The translations under genes were made by a program, and so were the position numbers. This document shows, one piece after another, positions 52,955-64,000 of a DNA stretch of 64,000 nt (positions within the stretch are counted from its first letter, which is position 1; each line of letters starts with the position of its first letter). Below the pieces are notes generated by a model. The model saw nothing but the letters and a program-made list of their open reading frames with translations. It was not told where the DNA came from and ran no database searches. Source of the stretch: Mycobacterium yunnanensis (GTDB lineage: Bacteria > Actinomycetota > Actinomycetes > Mycobacteriales > Mycobacteriaceae); the NCBI RefSeq assembly GCF_025823185.1, contig NZ_JACKVK010000003.1, positions 276,174-340,173 of the forward strand. Reading direction: 5' to 3'.

Positions 52955-53221
52955 GTGGTACGACGCAAAGTAGTAGGACCCCGTTTTAGGGTGCCTACCA
53001 TGTGATACGGTACTGCCAGAACCCGAAAGACCTCGCGGGTTGCCGGCCCGGCCCGGCGGTGTGAAAGCGCCGTTCGATGCCGATGTACGACCGACAAAGG
53101 GAGCAACCCCTTGGGTGATTCCAGCGCGACCACCGCCCTCCGATACGCTCGTCGGGCACGCGCCGGATCATTGCTCGTCAAAGGGGACAGCTTCCGTGAG
53201 AGCGTGGATTGAGGTGAGTCA
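52955..53221 (+). promoter_or_regulatory. Intergenic region upstream of the ATP synthase operon
   Basis: This 267-base gap contains no convincing gene. GATACGGTACT near 53015 includes a TACGGT that could be a -10, but no good -35 is seen. The operon promoter is expected here. A 60-residue frame within it lacks coding support. Confidence 0.35.
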
Positions 53222-53689
53222 GTGACGACGCCAGCGCAGGACGCGCCGTTGGTGTTCCCATCCGTGGCGTTTCGTCCGGTTCGACTGTTGATCGTGTGCG
53301 TGGCGCTCACCGCACTCGCCGTCGCCGCCTCCGCCTTCACCGGTCACGTCCTGTTCGGTGTCTTCTTCGGCGTCGGCCTCGGTCTCGGTCTGGTCAACGC
53401 TCTGCTGGTACGCAAGGCCGTCGAGTCGATCACCGCCTCGGACCATCCCTTGAAGAAGAAGATGGCCGTCAACTCGGCCATGCGCCTGCTGGTCATCACC
53501 GCCATCGCGCTGACGATCTCCATCGGCGCCAAGACGGTGTTCAAGAACAACGACGGACTCGGCGTGCTATTCGGCCTCGCGATCTTCCAGGCCGTGCTCG
53601 TCATGAGCACGAGCATCCCCGTCATGAAGAAGATCCGCTCGAGCGGACTCGACGTCGCAGCAATGCCCGCATCGGAATCGAAGGATTGA
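53222..53689 (+). CDS. atpI: ATP synthase protein I
   Basis: A 155-residue membrane protein with four predicted spans ([77 protein letters not shown]). By position it is AtpI, a non-subunit factor thought to help assembly of the c-ring or magnesium uptake. The GTG start has GAGGTGAG upstream. It corresponds to Rv1303. It leads the atp operon, 10 bases ahead of atpB. Confidence 0.88.
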   Translation: MTTPAQDAPLVFPSVAFRPVRLLIVCVALTALAVAASAFTGHVLFGVFFGVGLGLGLVNALLVRKAVESITASDHPLKKKMAVNSAMRLLVITAIALTISIGAKTVFKNNDGLGVLFGLAIFQAVLVMSTSIPVMKKIRSSGLDVAAMPASESKD

Positions 53690-53699
53690 GCAGACGGCA

Positions 53700-54491
53700 A
53701 TGAATGAGACCTTCCTCGCCGCCGAGGGTGGAGCCCCGATTCACGTCGGAACCCACGAATACGTGTTCCAGTTCCTGGGCATGACGTTCAACGGTGACAC
53801 CATCATCTCGACGCTGATCGCCGCGGTGATCGTGATCGCGCTCGCGTTCTTCCTCAAGTCCAAGGTGACCTCGACCGGCGTGCCCGGCGGTGTGCAGCTG
53901 TTCTTCGAGGCCATCACCATCCAGATGCGTCAGCAGGTCGAGGCCGCGATCGGCATGAAGATCGCGCCGTTCGTGCTTCCTCTCGCCGTCACCATCTTCG
54001 TGTTCATCTTGATCTCGAACTGGCTCGCGGTGCTGCCCGTGCAGTACGGCGGCTCCGACGGTGCCGCAGGAGAACTGATCAAGGCACCCGCGGCGGACAT
54101 CAACTACGTGTTGGCGCTGGCAGCCTTCGTCTTCATCTGCTACAACGCGGCAGGCGTCTGGCGCCGCGGCGCCTGGGGTCACGCCAAGAAGTTGGTCAAG
54201 GGCCACGTCACGCTGATGGCGCCGATCAACATCATCGAAGAGCTGGCCAAGCCAATCTCGTTGGCACTGCGACTCTTCGGCAACATCTTCGCCGGTGGCA
54301 TCCTCGTGGCGCTCATCGCGATGTTCCCCTGGTACATCCAGTGGGCACCCAATGCCATCTGGAAGACGTTCGACCTCTTCGTCGGTCTGATTCAGGCCTT
54401 CATCTTCGCGCTGCTGACGATTCTGTACTTCAGCCAGTCGATGGAGCTCGACCACGACCACGAAGACGACAACGAGAAAGCGCACCACTAG
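53700..54491 (+). CDS. atpB: ATP synthase subunit a
   Basis: A 263-residue Fo subunit forming the proton half-channels. The essential Arg is in [17 protein letters not shown], and further conserved parts are [13 protein letters not shown] and [22 protein letters not shown]. The C-terminus is His/Asp-rich ([15 protein letters not shown]). The length and start are as expected for mycobacteria. A hairpin and a strong ribosome site follow before atpE. Confidence 0.97.
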   Translation: MNETFLAAEGGAPIHVGTHEYVFQFLGMTFNGDTIISTLIAAVIVIALAFFLKSKVTSTGVPGGVQLFFEAITIQMRQQVEAAIGMKIAPFVLPLAVTIFVFILISNWLAVLPVQYGGSDGAAGELIKAPAADINYVLALAAFVFICYNAAGVWRRGAWGHAKKLVKGHVTLMAPINIIEELAKPISLALRLFGNIFAGGILVALIAMFPWYIQWAPNAIWKTFDLFVGLIQAFIFALLTILYFSQSMELDHDHEDDNEKAHH

Positions 54492-54508
54492 CCAGCTCGA
54501 CCCCGTAG

Positions 54509-54814
<306 letters not shown>

Positions 54815-54823
54815 TCCGTCGGC

Positions 54824-55348
54824 ATGGGTGAACTCGGTTCGACTGTCCTTGCGGACGGCATCAACATCTTGGCGGCGGAGGGCGGTGAGGGTGGGGGCAA
54901 CAACTTCCTCATCCCCAACGGCACCTTCTTCGTCATTCTGATCATCTTCTTGATCGTGCTCGGCGTGATCACGAAATGGGTTGTGCCACCGATCAGCAAG
55001 GTTCTCGCCGAGCGGGAGGCGATGCTGGCCAAGACCGCCGCAGACAGCCGCAAGTCGGCCGAGCAGGTCGCGGCGGCACAAGCCGACTACGACGAGAAGA
55101 TGGCCGGAGCCCGCACCGAGGCGTCGTCGATTCGCGACGAGGCCCGCACGGCCGGCCGTGCGGTGATCGAGGAGAAGCGGGCCGAGGCCAGCGGAGAGGT
55201 TGCCGAGACGGTGCGAGAGGCGGACCAACAACTGTCCGAACAACGCTCGTCGACTCAAGCCACGCTCGACTCGTCGGTCGACGGCCTGTCGGCCACGCTG
55301 GCGAGTCGCATCCTCGGCGTGGACGTGAATTCAGGCGGGAGCCGCTAA
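54824..55348 (+). CDS. atpF: ATP synthase subunit b
   Basis: A 174-residue stator subunit with one N-terminal span ([23 protein letters not shown]) and a long helix ([41 protein letters not shown]). The C-terminus [14 protein letters not shown] contacts the fused delta subunit. The start is 9 bases after the atpE stop and the stop abuts the next ATG. Confidence 0.95.
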   Translation: MGELGSTVLADGINILAAEGGEGGGNNFLIPNGTFFVILIIFLIVLGVITKWVVPPISKVLAEREAMLAKTAADSRKSAEQVAAAQADYDEKMAGARTEASSIRDEARTAGRAVIEEKRAEASGEVAETVREADQQLSEQRSSTQATLDSSVDGLSATLASRILGVDVNSGGSR

Positions 55349-56683
55349 ATGTCGACATTCATCGGTCAGCTGATCGGTTTCGCGGTCATCGTCTTCATCC
55401 TGTGGCGCTACGTCGTGCCACCGGTGAAGGCGCTGATGCAGAAGCAACAGGACGCCGTACGCACCGCGCTCGCCGAAAGTGAGGCGGCGGCGAAGAAACT
55501 CGCCGAAGCCGACGCCATGCACGCCAAGGCGCTCAAGGACGCCGAGGCGCAGGCGTCCAAGGTGACCGACGAGGCTCGGCAGGACTCAGAACGCATCGTC
55601 AGCCAGCTCGAGGATCAAGCGGTCGTCGAAGCCGAGCGCCTCAAAGCCCAAGGCGCACAACAGGTTCAGCTCATGCGGCAGCAGCTCATCCGGCAGCTGC
55701 GGCAGGGCCTCGGCAAGGAGTCGGTCGACAAGGCCGACGAGCTGGTGCGAGCCCACGTGGCCGACCCAGCCGCCCAGTCGGCGACGGTGGACCGGTTCCT
55801 CGACGAACTCGACCAGATGGCACCGTCCTCGGTGACCATCGAGACGGGTGTCTCGGCCCGGCTTCGCGCCGCCAGCCGTGCGGCCTTCGAGGAACTCACG
55901 AAGGCGTTCGACGACGTCGCGGCCGACCTGCAGCCCGAGGGTCTGACGACCGTGGCCGACGAACTCTCCGCCGTGGTGGGCGTGCTGGTCGCCGAGCCAA
56001 CCCTCACCAGGCACCTCACCGAGCACAACGACGACGCCGACGCCAAGGTGCGTCTGGTCGACCGGTTGTTCGCGGACAAGGTGGACGAACACACGCTGAA
56101 GCTCCTGCGGACCGCCGTGTCACAGCGGTGGTCGGCGGAGGCGGACTTCGTCGACGGCATCGAACACTTGGCTCGGCTGGCGCTGCTCAAGCGTGCCGAG
56201 ATCGAGAACCAGGTCGACGAGGTCGAGGAGCAACTGTTCCGATTCGGCCGGGTGCTGGACGGCGAACCGCGTCTGACGGCCCTGCTGAGTGACTACACGA
56301 CTCCGCTGGACGGTCGACTCGCGCTGCTGAACAAGATCGTCGACGGATCGGGAGTCGACGGCACTGCCGCCGCCCTGCTGACGCAGACGATCCGTCACCT
56401 GCGCGGGGAACGTGCCGACGAGGCCGTGGTGGACCTCGCCGAACTGGCCGTGGCCCGGCGCGGCGAAGTGGTCGCCCACGTCAGTGCGGCCTCCGAGCTG
56501 ACCGATGCCCAGCGCAACCGGCTCGGCGAACTGCTGACCCGCATCTACGGACACCCGGTGGCGGTCCAGCTCAACGTCGATCCCGAAGTGCTCGGTGGTC
56601 TGTCGATCACCGTTGGCGACGAGGTGATCGACGGCTCCATCGCATCCCGGCTGGCGGCCGCTCAGACCCAGCTGCCCGACTGA
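55349..56683 (+). CDS. atpH: ATP synthase fused b'-delta subunit
   Basis: A 444-residue fusion found in mycobacteria. Residues 1 to about 165 form a second b-type subunit with one span ([30 protein letters not shown]) and a long Ala-rich helix. The remainder is subunit delta: [46 protein letters not shown], and [26 protein letters not shown] at the end. It links the stator stalk to the top of F1. M. tuberculosis has the same fusion (Rv1307). Confidence 0.96.
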   Translation: MSTFIGQLIGFAVIVFILWRYVVPPVKALMQKQQDAVRTALAESEAAAKKLAEADAMHAKALKDAEAQASKVTDEARQDSERIVSQLEDQAVVEAERLKAQGAQQVQLMRQQLIRQLRQGLGKESVDKADELVRAHVADPAAQSATVDRFLDELDQMAPSSVTIETGVSARLRAASRAAFEELTKAFDDVAADLQPEGLTTVADELSAVVGVLVAEPTLTRHLTEHNDDADAKVRLVDRLFADKVDEHTLKLLRTAVSQRWSAEADFVDGIEHLARLALLKRAEIENQVDEVEEQLFRFGRVLDGEPRLTALLSDYTTPLDGRLALLNKIVDGSGVDGTAAALLTQTIRHLRGERADEAVVDLAELAVARRGEVVAHVSAASELTDAQRNRLGELLTRIYGHPVAVQLNVDPEVLGGLSITVGDEVIDGSIASRLAAAQTQLPD

Positions 56684-56753
56684 CGAGCGCTTGCGCGAGG
56701 AATCGACGCCCTGTGACAACCACAATCCAATCAAGAGGTAGGAAGACCAGAAC

Positions 56754-58403
56754 ATGGCAGAGTTGACAATCTCCGCTGCTGACATCGAAGGTGCCGTCGA
56801 GGAGTACGTAACCTCGTTCTCCGCCGACACCGAGCGCGAAGAGATCGGCACGGTCATCGACGCCGGCGACGGCATCGCCCACGTCGAGGGCCTGCCCTCG
56901 GTCATGACCCAGGAGCTCCTCGAGTTCCCCGGCGGCGTGCTCGGCGTCGCGCTGAACCTCGACGAGCACAGCATCGGCGCGGTCATCCTCGGTGAGTTCG
57001 AGAAGATCGAACAGGGCCAGCAGGTCAAGCGCACCGGCGAGGTGCTGTCGGTGCCCGTGGGTGACGGCTTCCTGGGCCGCGTGGTGAACCCGCTGGGTCA
57101 GCCGATCGACGGGCAGGGCGACATCCAGACCGACGTCCGCCGTGCGCTCGAACTTCAGGCGCCGTCGGTGGTTCAGCGCCAGGGCGTCGAGGAGCCGTTG
57201 CAGACCGGCATCAAGGCCATCGACGCGATGACCCCCATCGGTCGCGGCCAGCGTCAGCTGATCATCGGCGACCGCAAGACGGGCAAGACGGCCGTCGCGG
57301 TCGACACGATCCTCAACCAGCGCGAAGCCTGGGCGACCGGCGACCCCAAGCAGCAGGTGCGCTGCGTGTACGTCGCGATCGGCCAGAAGGGCACCACGAT
57401 CGCCAGCGTGAAGCGCGCTCTCGAAGACGGCGGCGCGATGGAGTACACCACCATCGTCGCGGCCCCGGCGTCAGACCCGGCCGGCTTCAAGTGGCTCGCA
57501 CCGTACACCGGTTCGGCCATCGGCCAGCACTGGATGTACGACGGCAAGCACGTCCTCATCGTCTTCGACGATCTGTCGAAGCAGGCCGACGCCTACCGCG
57601 CCATCTCGCTGCTGCTGCGCCGCCCGCCGGGCCGCGAGGCGTTCCCCGGCGACGTCTTCTACCTGCACTCGCGCCTGCTGGAGCGGTGCGCCAAGCTGTC
57701 CGACGAGCTGGGCGGTGGATCGATGACCGGGCTGCCGATCATCGAGACCAAGGCCAACGACATCTCGGCGTTCATCCCGACCAACGTCATCTCGATCACC
57801 GACGGCCAGTGCTTCCTGGAGTCCGACCTGTTCAACCAGGGCGTGCGACCGGCCATCAACGTCGGTGTGTCGGTGTCGCGCGTCGGCGGTGCGGCCCAGA
57901 TCAAGGCGATGAAGGAGGTCGCGGGTTCGCTGCGATTGGACCTGTCGCAGTACCGCGAGCTGGAGTCCTTCGCGGCCTTCGCCTCGGACCTCGACCCGAC
58001 GTCGAAGGCCCAGCTCGAGCGCGGCAGTCGGCTGGTCGAGCTGCTCAAGCAGCCGCAGTACAGCCCGCTGTCGGTCGAGGAGCAGGTCCTCGCGATCTTC
58101 CTGGGCACCAAGGGCCATCTCGACTCGGTGCCCGTTGAAGACGTGCAGCGCTTCGAGGCCGAGTTCCTCGAGCACGTCAAGGCGAGCCACGGCGACATCT
58201 ACGACGGCATCCGGGAAACCAAGAAGTTCCCCGAAGAGGCGCAGGACAAGCTGACCGAGATCGTCAACGAGTTCAAGAAGGGGTTCGCCGCCACCGACGG
58301 CAGCTCCGTCGCGGTGAACGAAGCCGACACCGAGGCGATGGACGAAGAAGACGTCGAGAAGGAATCGGTCAAGGTCCGCAAGCCGGCGCCGAAGAAGAAC
58401 TAG
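56754..58403 (+). CDS. atpA: ATP synthase subunit alpha
   Basis: A 549-residue F1 subunit. The P-loop is [15 protein letters not shown] near residue 172 (Lys replaces the more usual Gln), and [17 protein letters not shown] contains the arginine finger region. The C-terminus extends about 35 residues past the normal end ([20 protein letters not shown], then [11 protein letters not shown]). In mycobacteria this tail is known to suppress ATP hydrolysis. ATG is preceded by AGGTAGGAAG. Confidence 0.98.
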   Translation: MAELTISAADIEGAVEEYVTSFSADTEREEIGTVIDAGDGIAHVEGLPSVMTQELLEFPGGVLGVALNLDEHSIGAVILGEFEKIEQGQQVKRTGEVLSVPVGDGFLGRVVNPLGQPIDGQGDIQTDVRRALELQAPSVVQRQGVEEPLQTGIKAIDAMTPIGRGQRQLIIGDRKTGKTAVAVDTILNQREAWATGDPKQQVRCVYVAIGQKGTTIASVKRALEDGGAMEYTTIVAAPASDPAGFKWLAPYTGSAIGQHWMYDGKHVLIVFDDLSKQADAYRAISLLLRRPPGREAFPGDVFYLHSRLLERCAKLSDELGGGSMTGLPIIETKANDISAFIPTNVISITDGQCFLESDLFNQGVRPAINVGVSVSRVGGAAQIKAMKEVAGSLRLDLSQYRELESFAAFASDLDPTSKAQLERGSRLVELLKQPQYSPLSVEEQVLAIFLGTKGHLDSVPVEDVQRFEAEFLEHVKASHGDIYDGIRETKKFPEEAQDKLTEIVNEFKKGFAATDGSSVAVNEADTEAMDEEDVEKESVKVRKPAPKKN

Positions 58404-58412
58404 GAAGCAGAC

Positions 58413-60817
<2,405 letters not shown>

Positions 60818-60820
60818 TTC

Positions 60821-61189
60821 ATGGCTTCTGAGATCCACGTCGAGATCGTGGCCGTCGAGCGCGAGTTGTGGTCGGGTGACGCGACATTCGTGTTCACCCG
60901 CACCACGGCCGGCGAAATCGGCATCCTGCCCCGGCACATCCCGCTCGTAGCCCAACTGGTCGACGACGCCATCGTGCGTGTCGAGCGGGAGGGCGAGGAC
61001 GACCTCCGCATCGCGGTGGACGGTGGATTCCTCTCCGTCACCGACGAGGCCGTCCGAATCCTGGTGGAGAACGCGCAACTGGAGTCGGAGATCAACGCCG
61101 ACGAAGCCAAGCAGGACTCGGAATCCGACGACGAGCGGACGGCGGCGTGGGGTAGGGCGCGGCTGCGCGCCCTCGGCGAGCTGGACTGA
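60821..61189 (+). CDS. atpC: ATP synthase subunit epsilon
   Basis: A 122-residue central-stalk subunit. The N-terminal beta-sandwich reads [42 protein letters not shown], and the rest includes [20 protein letters not shown] and a short helical end ([13 protein letters not shown]). The C-terminal helix is short, as in other mycobacteria. The start is three bases after the atpD stop. Confidence 0.97.
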   Translation: MASEIHVEIVAVERELWSGDATFVFTRTTAGEIGILPRHIPLVAQLVDDAIVRVEREGEDDLRIAVDGGFLSVTDEAVRILVENAQLESEINADEAKQDSESDDERTAAWGRARLRALGELD

Positions 61190-61195
61190 TTCGGC

Positions 61196-61642
61196 GTGAG
61201 CGCGTCCATGATCACCATGGTCGCGCTGGTCGGTGTGTTGTTGCTGGTCGTCGCCGCGCTGACCTACCGGTTGTGGAAGTTGCGCCAGGTGGGCGGCTCT
61301 GCCGCCATCCTGCGCGACGTCCCCGCGATAGGCGGCCACGGTTGGCGGCACGGAGTGGTGCGCTACCGCGGCGGCGAAGCCGGGTTCTATCGGCTGTCGA
61401 GCCTGCGGTGGTGGCCCGATCGACGGCTGTCCCGACGGGGCATCGAAGTGGTGTCCCGGCGGCCCCCGCGTGGCGACGAATTCGACATCATGAGCGGTGA
61501 GATCGTGGTGCTCGAAATCCGCGACACTGGCGCCGACAGTCGACGAGGCTATGAGATCGCGTTGGACCGCGGCGCACTGACCGCGTTCACCTCCTGGCTG
61601 GAGTCGCGGCCGTCGCCGCGCGCCCGCCGGCGGCAGAGTTAG
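61196..61642 (+). CDS. DUF2550 membrane protein (Rv1312-like)
   Basis: A 148-residue protein with one N-terminal span (MITMVALVGVLLLVVAALTYRLW) and a cytosolic domain (WRHGVVRYRGGEAGFYRLSSLRWWPDRRLSRRGIEVVSRR). It belongs to DUF2550, always next to the atp operon in mycobacteria. GTG lies 6 bases after atpC, so it is co-transcribed. A role in ATP synthase or envelope function is possible but unproved. It converges with the adenosyltransferase gene, with a 4-base overlap. Confidence 0.88.
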   Translation: MSASMITMVALVGVLLLVVAALTYRLWKLRQVGGSAAILRDVPAIGGHGWRHGVVRYRGGEAGFYRLSSLRWWPDRRLSRRGIEVVSRRPPRGDEFDIMSGEIVVLEIRDTGADSRRGYEIALDRGALTAFTSWLESRPSPRARRRQS

Positions 61643-62214
61643 GCGTTTGCGCCGCCCGGCTGCCACAGCACGTCACCCTCGGGGTTCGCGACCCGCGACA
61701 AAATGAAGAGCAGATCCGAGAGCCGGTTGAGGTACTTGGCGGGCAGCACGCTCACCGACTCGCCGTGCGCGTCGAGCGCCCGCCACGCCGAACGCTCCGC
61801 GCGCCGGGTGACCGTCCGCGCGACGTGCAGCAGCGCCGACAACGCGGTGCCACCGGGCAGGATGAACGAATTCAGCGCGGGCAGCGATTCGTTGAACTCG
61901 TCGCACCACGATTCCAGTCGGTCGACGTACTCCTGCGTCACCCGCAACGGCGGGTACTCGGGATTCTCGACGACCGGGGTGGAGAGGTCCGCACCGGCGT
62001 CGAAGAGGTCATTCTGGATCTGACGCAAGACGACGAGGAGTCGGTCGTCGGGGGAGCCCAGCGACACGGCGACACCGATCGCCGCGTTCGCTTCGTCGCA
62101 ATCTGCGTAGGCCTCCAGGCGGGGGTCGTTCTTGGAGACCCTGCTGAAGTCGCTCAGCCCGGTCGATCCGTCGTCGCCGGTACGGGTGTAGATGCGGGTG
62201 AGGTGGACTCCCAT
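61639..62214 (-). CDS. Cob(I)alamin adenosyltransferase, PduO type
   Basis: A 191-residue enzyme that makes adenosylcobalamin from cob(I)alamin and ATP. The ATP-binding N-terminus is [21 protein letters not shown]; later motifs are DELNAAIG-like [37 protein letters not shown] and [14 protein letters not shown]. It is the only minus-strand gene in this part. M. tuberculosis has the corresponding gene Rv1314c here, with an insertion element beside it that is absent in this window. Confidence 0.94.
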   Translation of the reverse strand: MGVHLTRIYTRTGDDGSTGLSDFSRVSKNDPRLEAYADCDEANAAIGVAVSLGSPDDRLLVVLRQIQNDLFDAGADLSTPVVENPEYPPLRVTQEYVDRLESWCDEFNESLPALNSFILPGGTALSALLHVARTVTRRAERSAWRALDAHGESVSVLPAKYLNRLSDLLFILSRVANPEGDVLWQPGGANA

Positions 62215-62269
62215 GCCAGAACCGTACCGGGCTGACTGGCGGAAACGATTCGAGCTGGGCTGCGCTGTT

Positions 62270-62275
62270 TAGACT
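62270..62275 (+). promoter_or_regulatory. -10 element for a leaderless murA mRNA
   Basis: TAGACT ends 7 bases before the murA GTG. There is no Shine-Dalgarno, so a leaderless transcript is likely. The -35 region is weak. Confidence 0.5.
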
Positions 62276-62282
62276 TGGTCGC

Positions 62283-63536
62283 GTGAGCGAGCGATTCGTA
62301 GTGACCGGTGGTACCCGGTTAGCGGGCGAAGTTGCCGTCGGCGGTGCCAAGAACAGCGTGCTGAAGTTGATGGCCGCGGCGCTGTTGGCCGAGGGCACCA
62401 GCACCATCACGAACTCTCCCGACATCCTGGACGTTCCGCTGATGGCCGAGGTGCTCCGCGGGTTGGGCGCCACGGTGGACATCGAGGGCGACACCGTACG
62501 GATCACTTCGCCCGACGAGCTGAAGTACGACGCCGACTTCGCCGCCGTCCGGCAATTCCGAGCGTCGGTGTGCGTGCTGGGTCCCCTGGTGGGGCGGTGC
62601 AAGAAGGCCAAGGTTGCGCTACCGGGGGGTGACGCGATCGGATCGCGGCCCCTCGACATGCACCAGGCCGGCCTGCGACAGCTGGGGGCCCGCTGCAACA
62701 TCGAACACGGGTGCGTCGTGGCCGACGCCGACCATCTGCGCGGCGCGGAGATCCAGTTGGAGTTCCCGTCGGTGGGTGCCACCGAGAACATCCTCATGGC
62801 GGCCGTGCTCGCCGAAGGCGTGACGACGATCCACAACGCGGCTCGCGAGCCCGACGTCGTCGACCTCTGCACGATGCTGAACCAGATGGGCGCGCAGATC
62901 TCGGGCGCCGGGTCGCCGACGATGACCATCACCGGGGTCGACCGGCTGTACCCCACCGAACACCGCGTGATCGGTGATCGCATCGTCGCGGCGACGTGGG
63001 GGATCGCGGCCGCGATGACCCGGGGCGACATCTCGGTGACCGGGGTGGATCCGCAACATCTGCAGCTGGTGCTGCACAAGCTGCACGATGCGGGCGCCAC
63101 GGTGACGCAGCACGACGACGGTTTCCGGATCGTGCAGTACGAGCGGCCCAAGGCGGTGAACATGGCGACGCTTCCGTTCCCCGGGTTTCCGACGGACCTG
63201 CAGCCCATGGCGATCGGCTTGGCGTGCATCGCCGACGGGACGTCGATGATCACCGAGAACGTGTTCGAGGCGCGGTTCCGTTTCGTGGAGGAGATGATCC
63301 GCCTGGGCGCCGACGCGCGGACCGACGGTCACCACGCGGTGGTCCGCGGCATCCCCCAGTTGTCGAGTGCGCCGGTGTGGGCCTCGGACATTCGTGCTGG
63401 CGCCGGCCTGGTGCTGGCCGGACTCGTCGCCGACGGCGACACCGAGGTGCACGACGTCTTCCACATCGATCGCGGGTATCCCCTGTTCGTGGAGAACCTG
63501 GTCGCCCTGGGGGCCGAAATCGAGCGCGTGGCATAG
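62283..63536 (+). CDS. murA: UDP-N-acetylglucosamine 1-carboxyvinyltransferase
   Basis: A 417-residue enzyme that transfers enolpyruvate from PEP to UDP-GlcNAc, the first committed step of peptidoglycan synthesis. [22 protein letters not shown] contains the catalytic Lys. The active-site loop reads [15 protein letters not shown]: the usual Cys is replaced by Asp117, the known mycobacterial change that makes the enzyme insensitive to fosfomycin. The GTG start follows the -10 spacing. The rRNA promoters lie directly downstream. Confidence 0.98.
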   Translation: MSERFVVTGGTRLAGEVAVGGAKNSVLKLMAAALLAEGTSTITNSPDILDVPLMAEVLRGLGATVDIEGDTVRITSPDELKYDADFAAVRQFRASVCVLGPLVGRCKKAKVALPGGDAIGSRPLDMHQAGLRQLGARCNIEHGCVVADADHLRGAEIQLEFPSVGATENILMAAVLAEGVTTIHNAAREPDVVDLCTMLNQMGAQISGAGSPTMTITGVDRLYPTEHRVIGDRIVAATWGIAAAMTRGDISVTGVDPQHLQLVLHKLHDAGATVTQHDDGFRIVQYERPKAVNMATLPFPGFPTDLQPMAIGLACIADGTSMITENVFEARFRFVEEMIRLGADARTDGHHAVVRGIPQLSSAPVWASDIRAGAGLVLAGLVADGDTEVHDVFHIDRGYPLFVENLVALGAEIERVA

Positions 63537-63570
63537 CTTTTCGGCCAAAACTGCCCTCTGGCGTGCGGTT

Positions 63571-63599
63571 TTGGCGTATGGGCATCGGGGATGTAGTCT
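63571..63599 (+). promoter_or_regulatory. Upstream rRNA promoter
   Basis: TTGGCG (63571-63576) and TAGTCT (63594-63599) are 17 bases apart, just after murA. It would start transcription near 63607. Confidence 0.5.
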
Positions 63600-63644
63600 C
63601 TATTCAGTGCCTACGGCCCCGGTCCTAGACCGGCAGGACGAGGA

Positions 63645-63673
63645 TTGACGAAGCCGCCAGGATCAAGTATCTT
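63645..63673 (+). promoter_or_regulatory. Proximal rRNA promoter
   Basis: TTGACG (63645-63650) and TATCTT (63668-63673) are 17 bases apart, a near-consensus SigA promoter. It lies about 25 bases before the conserved mycobacterial rRNA leader. Confidence 0.75.
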
Positions 63674-63700
63674 GGCAGGGTTGCCTGAAAATCCGGGTGT

Positions 63701-63795
63701 GTTGTTTGAGAACTCAATAGTGTGTTTGGTGGTTTTTGTTTGTTGTTTTTGGCCATCCTCGTGGGGGACTCCCCGTCTTCCTTTGGTGAGGGTGG
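63701..63795 (+). promoter_or_regulatory. rRNA leader with antitermination and processing elements
   Basis: GTTGTTTGAGAACTCAATAG at 63701-63720 is the conserved box region of mycobacterial rRNA leaders, followed by T/G-rich sequence. CCATCCTC (63753-63760) can pair with GAGGGTGG (63788-63795), enclosing a GGGG/CCCC hairpin, and may belong to the processing structure. The whole 349 bases between murA and 16S contain no gene. Confidence 0.65.
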
Positions 63796-63885
63796 TCGTT
63801 GTTTTATATTGCCAGTTTTGACTGGTTGCTTGGTCGAATTTTTCTGATTCGGATTCCACCTGCGCCTTGCGGGGTGTGGGTTGTC

Positions 63886-64000
63886 TTTGTTTGGAGAGTT
63901 TGATTCTGGCTCAGGACGAACGCTGGCGGCGTGCTTAACACATGCAAGTCGAACGGAAAGGCCCTTCGGGGTACTCGAGTGGCGAACGGGTGAGTAACAC
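63886..64000 (+). rRNA. rrs: 16S ribosomal RNA, 5' end (continues beyond window)
   Basis: The sequence from TTTGTTTGGAGAGTTTGATT through GCTCAGGACGAACGCTGGCG to GGGTGAGTAACAC is the 5' end of a mycobacterial 16S gene. The first variable region (AAAGGCCCTTCGGGGTACTC) is of the form seen in fast growers. The exact mature 5' end is uncertain by a few bases. At the primer-27F site it reads GATTCTGG rather than the usual GATCCTGG. Confidence 0.95.

Noticed and set aside
52981..53215. Small ORF in the gap before atpI (60-residue frame)
   Set aside because: No ribosome site, no family resemblance and biased composition; the region is more likely the operon promoter and leader.
61643..61670. Insertion sequence between DUF2550 and the adenosyltransferase, as in M. 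tuberculosis
   Set aside because: The two genes overlap directly at their 3' ends here; there is no transposase or inverted repeat.

Overview
The window is high-GC chromosomal DNA of a mycobacterium, most probably a fast-growing environmental species (Mycolicibacterium type). Evidence: the 5' end of a mycobacterial-type 16S rRNA gene at the right edge; the gene order rho, rpmE, prfA, prmC, sua5, wecA, atpIBEF(FH)AGDC, DUF2550, PduO-type adenosyltransferase, murA, rrs, which from memory matches the M. tuberculosis Rv1297-Rv1315 to rrs stretch; a fused b-delta ATP synthase subunit; F420-type luciferase-like oxidoreductases; a 13E12-type HNH gene; and many GTG or leaderless starts.

Layout. 1-5.6 kb: the end of a histidine kinase gene followed by a GT39 / GT2-GtrA / GT39 cell-envelope glycosylation cassette. 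5.6-14.1 kb: beta carbonic anhydrase, the sulfate-assimilation operon cysD-cysNC-cysQ (preceded by a probable leaderless 15-codon upstream ORF coupled to cysD), a 13E12-type HNH gene broken by a 118-bp tandem duplication, small hydrolase and flavin-protein genes, and an Rrf2 regulator. 14.2-22.3 kb: nitronate monooxygenase, a small secreted protein, a TrcRS-like two-component pair, a NarL-type two-component system with a DUF4097 membrane protein and a DoxX gene, and an LLM oxidoreductase. 22.3-28.5 kb: a nitrile-degradation island with cobalt nitrile hydratase (beta, alpha, His-tailed activator), a DUF1097 membrane protein, a MarR regulator, an AmiC-like amide sensor, divergent CbtBA cobalt transport and an FmdA-type amidase. 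28.5-32.5 kb: a DeoR-controlled polyol or sugar operon (FGGY kinase, Zn dehydrogenase, class II aldolase). 32.6-36.9 kb: LysR regulator, alpha/beta hydrolase, SDR, LLM oxidoreductase and a small conserved-looking protein. 37 kb: tRNA-Arg(CCG) beside argS. 37.2-43.7 kb: argS-lysA-hom-thrC-thrB. 44-63.5 kb: rho (with an Asn-rich disordered insert), a TetR/acyl-CoA synthetase pair, rpmE, prfA, prmC, a 35-bp MIRU-like tandem repeat, sua5, wecA, the ATP synthase operon, the adenosyltransferase and murA. 63.5-64 kb: rRNA promoters, antitermination leader and the start of 16S.

How the parts work together. CysD, CysNC and CysQ activate sulfate to PAPS and recycle PAP. Nitrile hydratase makes amides that the FmdA-type amidase can hydrolyse, while CbtBA and the His-tailed activator would supply cobalt, and the AmiC-like and MarR proteins would sense amide. 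LysA, Hom, ThrC and ThrB cover the aspartate-family branch ends. The atp genes encode a complete F1Fo ATP synthase. All functions are read from sequence and family knowledge; no database search was run, and start sites marked as chosen by RBS or promoter spacing remain inferences.
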